Part shown: positions 38,809 to 46,876 of the stretch, in pieces
How the letters are laid out: the number at the start of each line of letters is the position of its first letter
Numbering within the stretch: position 1 is the first letter of the stretch
Source: Pseudidiomarina atlantica
Lineage (GTDB): Bacteria; Pseudomonadota; Gammaproteobacteria; Enterobacterales; Alteromonadaceae
NCBI RefSeq assembly: GCF_000753735.1
Contig: NZ_JPIN01000007.1
Location: 124,001 to 188,000 of the forward strand
Length of the DNA stretch: 64,000 nt
Direction: 5' to 3'
Notes under the pieces: generated by a model
Told to the model about the DNA's origin: nothing
Database searches by the model: none
Seen by the model: the letters and a program-made list of their open reading frames with translations, nothing else
Translations under genes and position numbers: made by a program

Positions 38809-40025
38809 GATGTTGCTTCCACTGGTTGTTGTTCGCGTTCTTCGCGCCCTAGCATCACCGAAACCGCCATGTCACCGGTCACGTTAGTAGCGGTGCGGAT
38901 CATGTCAATAATACGGTCAACGGCCGCAATAAACGCAATGCCTTCAAGCGGTAAGCCTATCACATTTAACGTCACTGTCAGCATTACCAAGGCCGTGCCC
39001 GGCACTCCGGCAGTACCTACAGAAGCCAGGGTGGCGGTAGCCGTTATCAGTAGGTAATCGGTAAATTCCAGCGGAATACCGTATAACTGAGCAATGAAGA
39101 TAGACGCGATGGCCGGATAGATACCACCACAACCATCCATATTGATAGTAGCGCCAAGCGGCAAGACAAAACTGGCATAGGATTTTTGCACACCGAGCTT
39201 TTCGGTAATGGCTTGATGCGCTGCCGGTATAGTGCCAAAGCTGCTGCAGGTGGTAAACGCCACAAGCTGCGCGGAAAACACCGATTTAAAGAAGTACCAA
39301 GGTGACATGCCGGCGAGTTTCACCATAGTGCCATAGGTCAGCAACATATGTAGCAAGCAAGCTAGATAGATAGCTCCGATAAAGGCGGCCAATGGCGCCA
39401 AGCTCGCCAAACCATAATGACCGACGACCCAGGCCATCAAACCCAGTACCCCCAATGGCGTTAACTCGAGCACCATTTTAGTGATGCGATACATAGTTTG
39501 CGCACCAGCTTTTAGCACATTCCCGAGCGGTCGCGCCGGCTCCCCCACTTGTCGAATCGCTATACCAACCAAGGCCGCAAATACCACGATTTGCAGAATA
39601 TTGCCTTCGGTGAGCGCTGCAAAGGGGTTCACCGGAATCATGTTAAGAAATACTTCGGCAGGCCCTGGCACTGCTTTCTCTTGATAATCGGCAACAGCAC
39701 TCAGGTCTTGCGTGGCGCTAATATCGAGCAAACTACCAACACTCAAACCAATGACGCTAGCGATCACCGCGGTTAATAAAAACAAGCCAACGGTTTTAGC
39801 ACCTATCGTACCGATACCTTCATCGTCGCCAAATTGCAAAATGGCGTTGACGATAGCGCAGAAAATCAAGGGGGCGACGAGCATTTTCAATGCCCGAATA
39901 AACAGGTCGCCAAGTGGCTTCAGTGCGACCGCCACGTCGGGCACCAGCAAACCGGCCGCGACGCCCACTACAAAGGCGCCCAGCACACGTTGCCAGAATG
40001 GAATTGCAAACCAAGCCTTCAGCAT
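38805..40025 (-). CDS. Dicarboxylate/amino acid:cation symporter (SLC1/DAACS family)
   Basis: Polytopic inner-membrane transporter, 406 aa, with the GltPh-type layout: FIRALKMLVAPLIFCAIVNAI in TM3, MIPVNPFAALTEGNILQIVVF, and the transport core with NMDG (LPLGATINMDGCGG). The usual serine-rich hairpin-1 sequence SSSATLP is replaced by CSSFGTIPAA, and the residues after NMDG are CGG rather than TA, so substrate preference may differ from glutamate or C4-dicarboxylates. It overlaps dapB by 4 bp. Confidence 0.88.
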   Translation of the reverse strand: MLKAWFAIPFWQRVLGAFVVGVAAGLLVPDVAVALKPLGDLFIRALKMLVAPLIFCAIVNAILQFGDDEGIGTIGAKTVGLFLLTAVIASVIGLSVGSLLDISATQDLSAVADYQEKAVPGPAEVFLNMIPVNPFAALTEGNILQIVVFAALVGIAIRQVGEPARPLGNVLKAGAQTMYRITKMVLELTPLGVLGLMAWVVGHYGLASLAPLAAFIGAIYLACLLHMLLTYGTMVKLAGMSPWYFFKSVFSAQLVAFTTCSSFGTIPAAHQAITEKLGVQKSYASFVLPLGATINMDGCGGIYPAIASIFIAQLYGIPLEFTDYLLITATATLASVGTAGVPGTALVMLTVTLNVIGLPLEGIAFIAAVDRIIDMIRTATNVTGDMAVSVMLGREEREQQPVEATS

Positions 40026-40112
40026 AAATCCTCACTGCTGTGGAAAATATGCCTATTGTACGGCGCTTAGTTCACCGTGGATTAGAACAAATCGTTATGC
40101 GATATGCGTTCT

Positions 40113-40180
40113 TCGTTAATCGTTACTCGTTAGGGCTGCGCAAATTCGTGTTTAGCTCACTAACGAGTAACGAATAACGA
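40113..40180. repeat. Heptad-based inverted repeat, copy 2
   Basis: Arms of 20 bases (40113-40132 and 40161-40180) made of the same CGTTAYT/TAACGAR heptads as the element at 18.7 kb, pairing at 19 of 20 positions around a 28-base loop. It lies between the symporter start and the M48 protease stop, ending 11 bp from the latter, so it would be in the 3' end of the dnaK-dnaJ-M48 transcript. Related heptads (ATCGTTATGCGATATGCGTT) continue at 40091-40110. Confidence 0.8.
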
Positions 40181-40190
40181 TGAACGGCTG

Positions 40191-40991
40191 TTAGGTGGGT
40201 TTGGGGCAGTTGGCGCGGGGAGCATTGCGATACGCCGACATCGCACTCACCGCCAATTCTTCAAGCTTAGTGATGCGTGTCTCTGGTGATGGGTGCGTCG
40301 ACAAAAACTCAGGTGGTTTTGGCCCACCCTGTTGCGCCATATTGCGCCACAACTCTGCCGCTTGACGCGGATCATAGCCAGCAGCAGCCATGTAGCGCAG
40401 GCCGAGTTCGTCTGATTCGCTTTCATGAATGCGTGAATACGGCAAAATGTAACCGAGCTGCACACCGACACCGAGTACGCCCATGATAAGCGCTGCTTCG
40501 TTACTATCCATTTCTTGACCGATCAACAAACCACCAAGTTGCAAGCCTAAGCCCGCAGCGAACTGATTCGACATCCGCTCGTTGCTATGTTGCGCGATGA
40601 CGTGTCCAATTTCATGGCCGATAACCGCAGCCAGTTGGTCAGGTGTTTCGGCCACATCGATGAGGCCGGTATAAACACCGATTTTGCCACCAGGCAATGC
40701 AAACGCATTCACCATCTCGCTATCAAAAACGGTTACTTCCCAAGTCTGTTGAGCCCAAGGCTCCGGTAAGACCGCAATCAAATCGTTACTAATACATTGG
40801 ACGTAACGATTGAGTGCGGGATCATTGGAGACTTTCTCTTGTTCTTTTAGAGAGTTATAGCTTTGCGCGCCAAGCTGCGCCAGCTCATCACTGCTAAACA
40901 GTTGTAGCTGTGAGCGCCCCGTCGGCGACTGGGTACAAGCAACTGCACTTAATACGGCTGCCGCAATCACTGCAGATTTCCAGATACGCAT
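40191..40991 (-). CDS. M48 family metalloprotease lipoprotein
   Basis: Zinc protease of the LoiP/YcaL/Oma1-like group, probably anchored in the outer membrane facing the periplasm. Lipobox SAVAC gives Cys19. The active site HEIGHVIAQHS is followed by the third-ligand region HESESDELGLRYMAAAGYDP, and STHPSPETRI near the end is the family C-terminal motif. Length is 266 aa. AAGGAG lies 7 bp before the ATG. It follows dnaJ by 19 bp and probably is induced with dnaK-dnaJ from the sigma-32 promoter. Confidence 0.92.
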   Translation of the reverse strand: MRIWKSAVIAAAVLSAVACTQSPTGRSQLQLFSSDELAQLGAQSYNSLKEQEKVSNDPALNRYVQCISNDLIAVLPEPWAQQTWEVTVFDSEMVNAFALPGGKIGVYTGLIDVAETPDQLAAVIGHEIGHVIAQHSNERMSNQFAAGLGLQLGGLLIGQEMDSNEAALIMGVLGVGVQLGYILPYSRIHESESDELGLRYMAAAGYDPRQAAELWRNMAQQGGPKPPEFLSTHPSPETRITKLEELAVSAMSAYRNAPRANCPKPT

Positions 40992-41010
40992 TGCCTAACT
41001 CCTTAAATGG

Positions 41011-42153
41011 TTAGCCGCGAAGGTCGTCAAAGAACCGCTTCACCCCATCAAAAAAACCTTTTTCTTTTGGACGGTAGCGCGCAGCTTCGTCACCTGTCCC
41101 CATGGAATCATCTAGCTGTCGCAACAAATCCTTCTGTTTTTCTGACAAGTTAACAGGCGTTTCGATCACGACTTTACAAATTAAATCTCCAACTGCGCCG
41201 CTACGCACCGATTTCACTCCCTTACCACGCAAGCGGAACAACTTGCCGGTCTGGGTTTCAGCAGGAATACGTAATTTCACTTTACCTTCGAGTGTCGGCA
41301 CTTGGATTTCACCACCCAATGCCGCGTGGGTAAAGCTCAACGGTACCTCACAATATAGATTATTACCGTCGCGTTTGAAAATCGGATGCTCACGTACATG
41401 CACCTGAACGTATAAGTCACCTGCTGGTGCACCCATTTCGCCAGCTTCGCCTTCGCCATTTAGACGAATACGGTCACCTGTATCGACGCCAGCTGGAATT
41501 TTCACTGACAAGGTTTTGGTGCGCTCAACTCGCCCTTCGCCATGACAAGTACGGCAAGGGTCTTTGATCACTTTACCGCGGCCACGACAATGCGGACACG
41601 GCTGTTGCACGGCAAAGAAGCCTTGGCGCATTTGAATATGACCACTGCCATGACAGTGACCACAAGTTTCGGCACTGCTACCGGCACGAGCGCCCGAGCC
41701 ATCACAGTCTTCACACTCAGATAATTTTGGAATCTTCAGCTCGACTTCTTTGCCACGTACGGCTTCTTCGAGCGACAACTCGAGGTTGTAGCGTAAGTCA
41801 GCACCACGCGCAGCTTGCGCGCGGCCGCCGCGGCGTCCGCCGCCAAAGATATCACCGAACACATCACCAAAAATATCGGCAAAGTCAGCAGCGCCAGCAC
41901 CACCACCGCCAAAACCACCTTGGCCTTGTTCAAACGCTGCGTGCCCGTATTGGTCGTAAGCGGCGCGTTTCTGCGGATCGGTCAGCACTTCGTAGGCTGT
42001 CTTTACTTCTTTAAATTTTTGCTCAAGTTCTTTATCACCCTTGGTGCGGTCCGGGTGATATTTCATCGCCATACGTTTGTAGGCTTTCTTGATGTCGCGT
42101 TCGCTGGCATCTCTGCTTACGCCCAGCACTTCATACAAATCTGGTTTCGCCAT
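41011..42153 (-). CDS. dnaJ: Chaperone protein DnaJ
   Basis: Class A J-domain co-chaperone of DnaK. The J domain has YHPDRT (HPD motif) near residue 33, followed by a Gly/Phe-rich region (about 75-125) and four CxxCxGxG zinc motifs ([32 protein letters not shown]). Length is 380 aa. It is 110 bp downstream of dnaK. Confidence 0.98.
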   Translation of the reverse strand: MAKPDLYEVLGVSRDASERDIKKAYKRMAMKYHPDRTKGDKELEQKFKEVKTAYEVLTDPQKRAAYDQYGHAAFEQGQGGFGGGGAGAADFADIFGDVFGDIFGGGRRGGRAQAARGADLRYNLELSLEEAVRGKEVELKIPKLSECEDCDGSGARAGSSAETCGHCHGSGHIQMRQGFFAVQQPCPHCRGRGKVIKDPCRTCHGEGRVERTKTLSVKIPAGVDTGDRIRLNGEGEAGEMGAPAGDLYVQVHVREHPIFKRDGNNLYCEVPLSFTHAALGGEIQVPTLEGKVKLRIPAETQTGKLFRLRGKGVKSVRSGAVGDLICKVVIETPVNLSEKQKDLLRQLDDSMGTGDEAARYRPKEKGFFDGVKRFFDDLRG

Positions 42154-42200
42154 AATCTTGCGTCTTCCACTCTTCTATTTGCTTTGTCCTGATACAAGTA

Positions 42201-42230
42201 CACGGAGGCCACCTACTGGCAACCCCCGTG
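42201..42230 (-). other. Intercistronic hairpin between dnaK and dnaJ
   Basis: CACGG/CCGTG ends enclose GUUGCC/GGUGGC (with wobble pairs) around an AGUA loop in the minus-strand RNA. There is no T-run, so it is more likely a stabilising or processing element than a terminator. Confidence 0.4.
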
Positions 42231-42263
42231 CGTTATGATCACAGACACCCGGTGGGCGTAGGA

Positions 42264-44183
42264 TTACTTCTTCTCGTCGTCTTTGACTTCTTCAAACTCA
42301 GCATCAACAACATCATCGTCTTGCTTCGCTTGCTGACTACCAGCTTCCGCACCGCCCGCTTGCTGTGCTTTTTGCTGTGCTGCTTCCATGAGCTTGCCAG
42401 ATGCTTCAATCAACGCTTGCTGCTTGGCTTCGATAGCTTCTTTATCGTTGCTCTTCACCGCCGCTTCAAGTTCATTGATAGCCGTTTCAATTTTCTCTTT
42501 TTCGGCGCTATCCAAGCCTTCGCCTACTTCCTCTAACTGCTTGCGGGTAGCATGCACGAGGCCGTCAGCTTGGTTACGGACTTGCACCATCTCTTCGAAT
42601 TTACGATCTTCCTCGGCATGCGCCTCGGCGTCACGTACCATTTTCTCGACTTCATCATCGCTCAAGCCAGATGAAGCTTTAATGGTAATTTTCTGCTCTT
42701 TACCGGTATCTTTATCTTTCGCCGATACATGCAAGATACCATCAGCGTCCAAGTCAAAGGTAACTTCGATTTGCGGTACACCACGTGCTGCTGGACGAAT
42801 GCCTTCAAGATTGAACTGACCCAGTGATTTGTTATCCGCAGCGCGCTTACGCTCACCTTGAATAACATGCACTGTTACCGCTGATTGGTTATCTTCAGCA
42901 GTTGAGAACACTTGCGATTGCTTAGTCGGAATCGTGGTGTTTTTCTCAATTAACTTGGTCATCACGCCGCCCATAGTTTCGATACCGAGCGACAATGGCG
43001 TTACGTCAAGCAACAAGACGTCTTTAACGTCACCTTGCAATACGCCTGCTTGCACTGCAGCACCGACCGCAACGGCTTCGTCAGGGTTGACGTCGCGACG
43101 TGGCTCTTTACCGAAGAAATCAGTCACTGCTTGCTGAACTTTCGGCATCCGCGTCTGACCACCGACCATGATGATGTCGTTGATGTCGCTCACTGACAAG
43201 CCAGCATCCGCAAGTGCTTGTTTCACTGGTGCTAACGATTTCGCAATCAGGTCTTCGACCAACGACTCCAACTTCGCGCGCGTCACTTTAATTGCTAAGT
43301 GCTTAGGACCGGTGTTATCCGCCGTGATGTACGGCAAGTTGACTTCGGTCTGTTGTGCTGATGACAACTCGATCTTGGCTTTTTCAGCAGCTTCCTTCAA
43401 ACGTTGCATAGCCAGCGGATCTTTGCGCAAGTCGATGCCTTGGTCTTTCTGGAATTGCTCCACCAAGTAGTTGATCAAGCGGTTGTCAAAGTCTTCACCA
43501 CCTAGGTGTGTGTCACCGTTGGTCGCAAGTACTTCGAAGGTGTGCTCACCTTCAACTTCATCGATCTCGATAATCGAGATATCGAAGGTACCACCACCTA
43601 AGTCATACACGGCAATGGTGTTGTCGCCTTTCTTCTTGTCCATACCGTAAGCAAGAGCTGCTGCGGTTGGCTCGTTGATAATCCGCTTCACTTCTAGACC
43701 GGCGATACGGCCCGCATCTTTGGTAGCTTGACGCTGCGCATCATTAAAGTACGCCGGTACAGTAATCACCGCTTCGGTTACTTTCTCACCGAGGAAATCT
43801 TCTGCTGTTTTCTTCATTTTCTTCAGAATTTCAGCTGAGATTTGCGGTGGCGCTTTTTTCTCGTCATTAATTTCAACCCATGCATCGCCATTGTCTGCTT
43901 TGACAATTTTGAATGGCATGATGCCGATATCACGCTGTACTTCTTCGTCCTCAAAGCGACGACCAATCAAGCGCTTAATCGCGAATAAAGTTTTGTTCGG
44001 GTTGGTCACTGCCTGACGTTTCGCTGGTTGACCTACTAAGGTCTCACCGTCGTCCGTAAACGCGACCACTGAAGGCGTGGTACGATCGCCTTCCGCATTT
44101 TCAATAACCCGTGGTTTACCACCGTCTAAAACTGCTACACACGAGTTAGTGGTACCTAAGTCGATGCCAATAATTTTGCCCAT
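42264..44183 (-). CDS. dnaK: Chaperone protein DnaK (Hsp70)
   Basis: ATP-dependent Hsp70. Start ATG 44183 gives [20 protein letters not shown], with GGAG 6 bp upstream; the frame is open seven codons further without conservation. Phosphate-binding motifs [23 protein letters not shown] and [10 protein letters not shown] are present, then the substrate domain and an acidic tail ending [11 protein letters not shown]. Length is 639 aa. A sigma-32 type promoter lies 44 bp upstream. Confidence 0.98.
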   Translation of the reverse strand: MGKIIGIDLGTTNSCVAVLDGGKPRVIENAEGDRTTPSVVAFTDDGETLVGQPAKRQAVTNPNKTLFAIKRLIGRRFEDEEVQRDIGIMPFKIVKADNGDAWVEINDEKKAPPQISAEILKKMKKTAEDFLGEKVTEAVITVPAYFNDAQRQATKDAGRIAGLEVKRIINEPTAAALAYGMDKKKGDNTIAVYDLGGGTFDISIIEIDEVEGEHTFEVLATNGDTHLGGEDFDNRLINYLVEQFQKDQGIDLRKDPLAMQRLKEAAEKAKIELSSAQQTEVNLPYITADNTGPKHLAIKVTRAKLESLVEDLIAKSLAPVKQALADAGLSVSDINDIIMVGGQTRMPKVQQAVTDFFGKEPRRDVNPDEAVAVGAAVQAGVLQGDVKDVLLLDVTPLSLGIETMGGVMTKLIEKNTTIPTKQSQVFSTAEDNQSAVTVHVIQGERKRAADNKSLGQFNLEGIRPAARGVPQIEVTFDLDADGILHVSAKDKDTGKEQKITIKASSGLSDDEVEKMVRDAEAHAEEDRKFEEMVQVRNQADGLVHATRKQLEEVGEGLDSAEKEKIETAINELEAAVKSNDKEAIEAKQQALIEASGKLMEAAQQKAQQAGGAEAGSQQAKQDDDVVDAEFEEVKDDEKK

Positions 44184-44226
44184 GATTGTCTCCAACTCCA
44201 ACATTCAAAATGAATCTATAAACCTG

Positions 44227-44255
44227 ATATGGGGTGCGCATTTGCGCTTTTCAAT
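44227..44255 (-). promoter_or_regulatory. Sigma-32 (heat-shock) promoter for dnaK
   Basis: On the minus strand ATTGAAA (44249-44255), a 14-base spacer and CCCCATAT (44227-44234) match the sigma-32 consensus CTTGAAA-N11-15-CCCCATNT closely. The spacer holds the palindrome GCGCAAATGCGC. Confidence 0.82.
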
Positions 44256-44339
44256 CCCTTTTTTCAGGCCGTAATCAAATGGTTGACAGTGTTATGGGGG
44301 TGCCGAAGCAGATTACAAGCGGTGGGATAAAAATTTTTA

Positions 44340-44366
44340 AGAAAAAGGCTGCCTGAAAGCTCAGGC
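44340..44366 (-). terminator. Terminator overlapping the halogenase stop codon
   Basis: Stem GCCTGA/TCAGGC with a four-base loop (44351-44366) followed by AGCCTTTTTC on the minus strand. The stem includes the TGA stop of the halogenase gene, so transcription should end before the dnaK promoter. Confidence 0.65.
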
Positions 44367-45989
44367 AACCCATCCTGCAGGTTTAGTCGCGGTTGGATAC
44401 TCAGCCATGCCCAGCACGCGTTGCAGCCAAAGCGCATGGGGTGGTAGCATCTGGTGTGCCATTTTTAAGCGTTGCATGATCGCTGGGTGAACTTTCGTAG
44501 GTGGCCGCTGCGTGCCGAACCATTGGTCACATTCGTCGCGCAGTGCATCCATGCCATACATAATGCACTCGTAACTTTCATGGTTCCACAGTCCACCGGT
44601 ATCCGTCACGGGTCGCTGATCCTGCTGCGCACCTGCAATAGCCTCGGTCGGCATCTGCATAAACCATTGGTCTTGGAAATCGTGCGCACTGGGTGGCTTA
44701 TGGCGCCAAAACTCAAATTTGGCCTGCAAGCGCTCGGTGATATGCTCTTTTTGCTGCACGGTACGCCAGAACTCGGTATCAGTACGCTTGGTCAGGCAAT
44801 AATGCATATTGATAAAATCGAGTATTTCGAAATAGCGATTCGCCATCAAGCGATTATAACGCTCGGCTAGCACGGCTTGATCTTCGCGCCGCCAAGGAAA
44901 GTGCTCCGCCAACAGTACCGCACCTAAGTCACTTAAATAGAGCCCCGTTGACTCCAAGGGTTCGATAAACCCACCAGACAGACCAATTGCGACGCAGTTG
45001 CCCTGCCATTGTTGTAAGCGGCGGCCTGCTTTAAAAGGAATAAAGCGACAAGGCAAGTCCTCACAGCCCGGCCCTTGATAAGCGCGCATTTCTTTTTCAG
45101 CATCGGCCTCATTAATGAAATCGCTGCTATGCACGTAGCCAATTGAGCGCCGACTTTGCATCGGAATATCCCAAATCCAGCCGTTACTGAGCGCAGTCGC
45201 GGTAGTATAGGGGCGCACCATACCCGGATAAAAACGATCATAAGGTACATGCATGGTGACTGCGCGGTCGCACAGCAGAAACTGCTTAAAATCTTGATAG
45301 CCAACCCCCATCTGTTGCTCGAGCAACAAGGCGCGAAACCCAGTACAGTCAACAAATAGATCCGCCTCGAGACGTTGACCTTGATCGGTAGTCACTGCAG
45401 CAATGTCACCGTTAGGATGTTTGCTCACTGCGGCCATGTTAGCACTGATGTGGGTCACGCCGCGTGCAGTAGAGAAGTCGCGCAAGTAATCGGCAAACTT
45501 CTGCGCATTCATTTGATACGCATAATTTAAACGCGCGCCCATGCGCCATTCACCAAACATTTGTGGCGCGCGACCCCATTCGCATACTAAGGGTTGCACT
45601 GAACAGGTTTCCATAAACGGAATGCTGCGATCGCTTTGCAACCAGTCGCGTCCAGCATAGTCAATCGGCTGTAAACGCATACTGCTAAAAGGGTGATGAT
45701 AAAAGCTATTATCGTTGTGCACCCAATTCACATACTTGATAGATTGCTTAAAAGTCGCCTCGGTGACTTTCATAAATTCCATTTCATCTACGCCAACCAC
45801 AGCAAGGAGATGGCGCATTGACGGAATGGTTGCCTCACCAACTGAAATGCGTGGCGTATCGGGTGATTCAAGTAAGGTAATTTCAACGCGAGGATCTTCG
45901 CCGCGCCGATTCAGTGCACCGTTCAAGTATGCAGCGGTCATCCAACCGGCTGATCCGCCACCCACAATCACCAATTTAGGTTTTTGCAT
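44361..45989 (-). CDS. Flavin-dependent tryptophan-halogenase-like enzyme
   Basis: FADH2-dependent halogenase family (PF04820 type), 542 aa from ATG 45989. The FAD-binding GGGSAGW is at residues 10-16. The lysine that forms the lysine-chloramine-type intermediate in PrnA/RebH corresponds to K81 in ATFKQSIKYVNW; the halogenase marker WxWxIP is present (WIWDIP), as is FIEPLESTG with the catalytic glutamate. All key residues are intact, so halogenating activity is expected; the substrate is not known and need not be tryptophan. An ATG two codons upstream (45995) is an alternative start. It overlaps the upstream sulfotransferase gene by 14 bp. No flavin reductase gene is in the window. Confidence 0.9.
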   Translation of the reverse strand: MQKPKLVIVGGGSAGWMTAAYLNGALNRRGEDPRVEITLLESPDTPRISVGEATIPSMRHLLAVVGVDEMEFMKVTEATFKQSIKYVNWVHNDNSFYHHPFSSMRLQPIDYAGRDWLQSDRSIPFMETCSVQPLVCEWGRAPQMFGEWRMGARLNYAYQMNAQKFADYLRDFSTARGVTHISANMAAVSKHPNGDIAAVTTDQGQRLEADLFVDCTGFRALLLEQQMGVGYQDFKQFLLCDRAVTMHVPYDRFYPGMVRPYTTATALSNGWIWDIPMQSRRSIGYVHSSDFINEADAEKEMRAYQGPGCEDLPCRFIPFKAGRRLQQWQGNCVAIGLSGGFIEPLESTGLYLSDLGAVLLAEHFPWRREDQAVLAERYNRLMANRYFEILDFINMHYCLTKRTDTEFWRTVQQKEHITERLQAKFEFWRHKPPSAHDFQDQWFMQMPTEAIAGAQQDQRPVTDTGGLWNHESYECIMYGMDALRDECDQWFGTQRPPTKVHPAIMQRLKMAHQMLPPHALWLQRVLGMAEYPTATKPAGWVA

Positions 45990-46776
45990 GACCATATCCC
46001 AAGAGTTCGCGTAAACCAGGCGCAGCATAATCGACCAGACGTTTTTGCTGCTCGCTCAATTGTGCAGGAATTTCAAACGCAGTATTGCTTAGGTTGTCAC
46101 GGTAGGTCCCACTTTGCTCACGATCGGAGCCGACCCGCACCCGTTCGCGCCAGTCGCTTGGGAATTCACGCAACTGGAGCACACTCAAAAGTTCACGAAA
46201 ATAGACTTCTGCCTCGTCGGTTTCGAGGTTTTTGACATGGTGCAGTAGCTCTTCCATGCGCACTAAGTTAACGCCCGTTCCCAGCCAAGCCACGGCATTA
46301 TGGGTATAGATATCGCTCATTGATGGCGCTTTCTCGTGAATCCCAAAAATCATTAAGTTGATGATTTCATCAAGTTTAATCTGACCACTTTTGAGGTGTT
46401 CAAGATTGCCTTGAAAATTATCAGATAAGAAGAAACGCGCGCGTGCTAACACCCAATCATAAGGGTCGCGAACCACTAAAATTTGCTTCGATTTACGCAG
46501 TGCCATCGCCGATTCATCCGAGAATAATAAATGTCCCCAGCTGAGTTTTGGTTGTAACGGATTGAAGGCATGAATGTGCTGACGCAACAAAGGGATTTGA
46601 ATGAAGGCGTCATGATATTGCTGATTCACCGGCACAAACATGCGAAAGATATTGCGAATCAAATGGGTACCGCATTTAGGTACTGAATTTAGAAAGACTG
46701 GCACGGTAAGTACTTGTTGCTGAAATTGCGGATTCAACTCATTTAATGTATCGGGCTTCGTATGCACTCTGACCAT
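45976..46776 (-). CDS. PAPS-type sulfotransferase
   Basis: 266-residue protein with sulfotransferase signatures: the PAPS 5'-phosphosulfate loop in LNSVPKCGTHLIRNIF (residues ~30-45) and the 3'-phosphate-binding segment ILVVRDPYDWVLARARFF (residues ~98-115), as in cytosolic and carbohydrate sulfotransferases. No signal peptide is visible, so it is probably cytoplasmic. The acceptor is unknown. It overlaps the halogenase gene (14 bp) and lies 100 bp after a TonB-dependent receptor on the same strand, suggesting a shared small-molecule pathway. Enzymes for PAPS synthesis are not in the window. Confidence 0.82.
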   Translation of the reverse strand: MVRVHTKPDTLNELNPQFQQQVLTVPVFLNSVPKCGTHLIRNIFRMFVPVNQQYHDAFIQIPLLRQHIHAFNPLQPKLSWGHLLFSDESAMALRKSKQILVVRDPYDWVLARARFFLSDNFQGNLEHLKSGQIKLDEIINLMIFGIHEKAPSMSDIYTHNAVAWLGTGVNLVRMEELLHHVKNLETDEAEVYFRELLSVLQLREFPSDWRERVRVGSDREQSGTYRDNLSNTAFEIPAQLSEQQKRLVDYAAPGLRELLGYGHAKT

Positions 46777-46828
46777 GGGATGTTCTCATTTTAGTTGTTA
46801 TAGGCCCATTGGGCACGGCGTAGATAAG

Positions 46829-46855
46829 AAAATGCCGGCAAAACGCCGGCATTTT
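46829..46855 (-). terminator. Terminator after the TonB-dependent receptor gene
   Basis: Perfect 11-bp stem AAAATGCCGGC/GCCGGCATTTT with a five-base loop, 22 bp after the receptor stop codon. It should separate or attenuate transcription into the sulfotransferase-halogenase pair. Confidence 0.88.
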
Positions 46856-46876
46856 GCATACCTAGTTGTACCGAGT

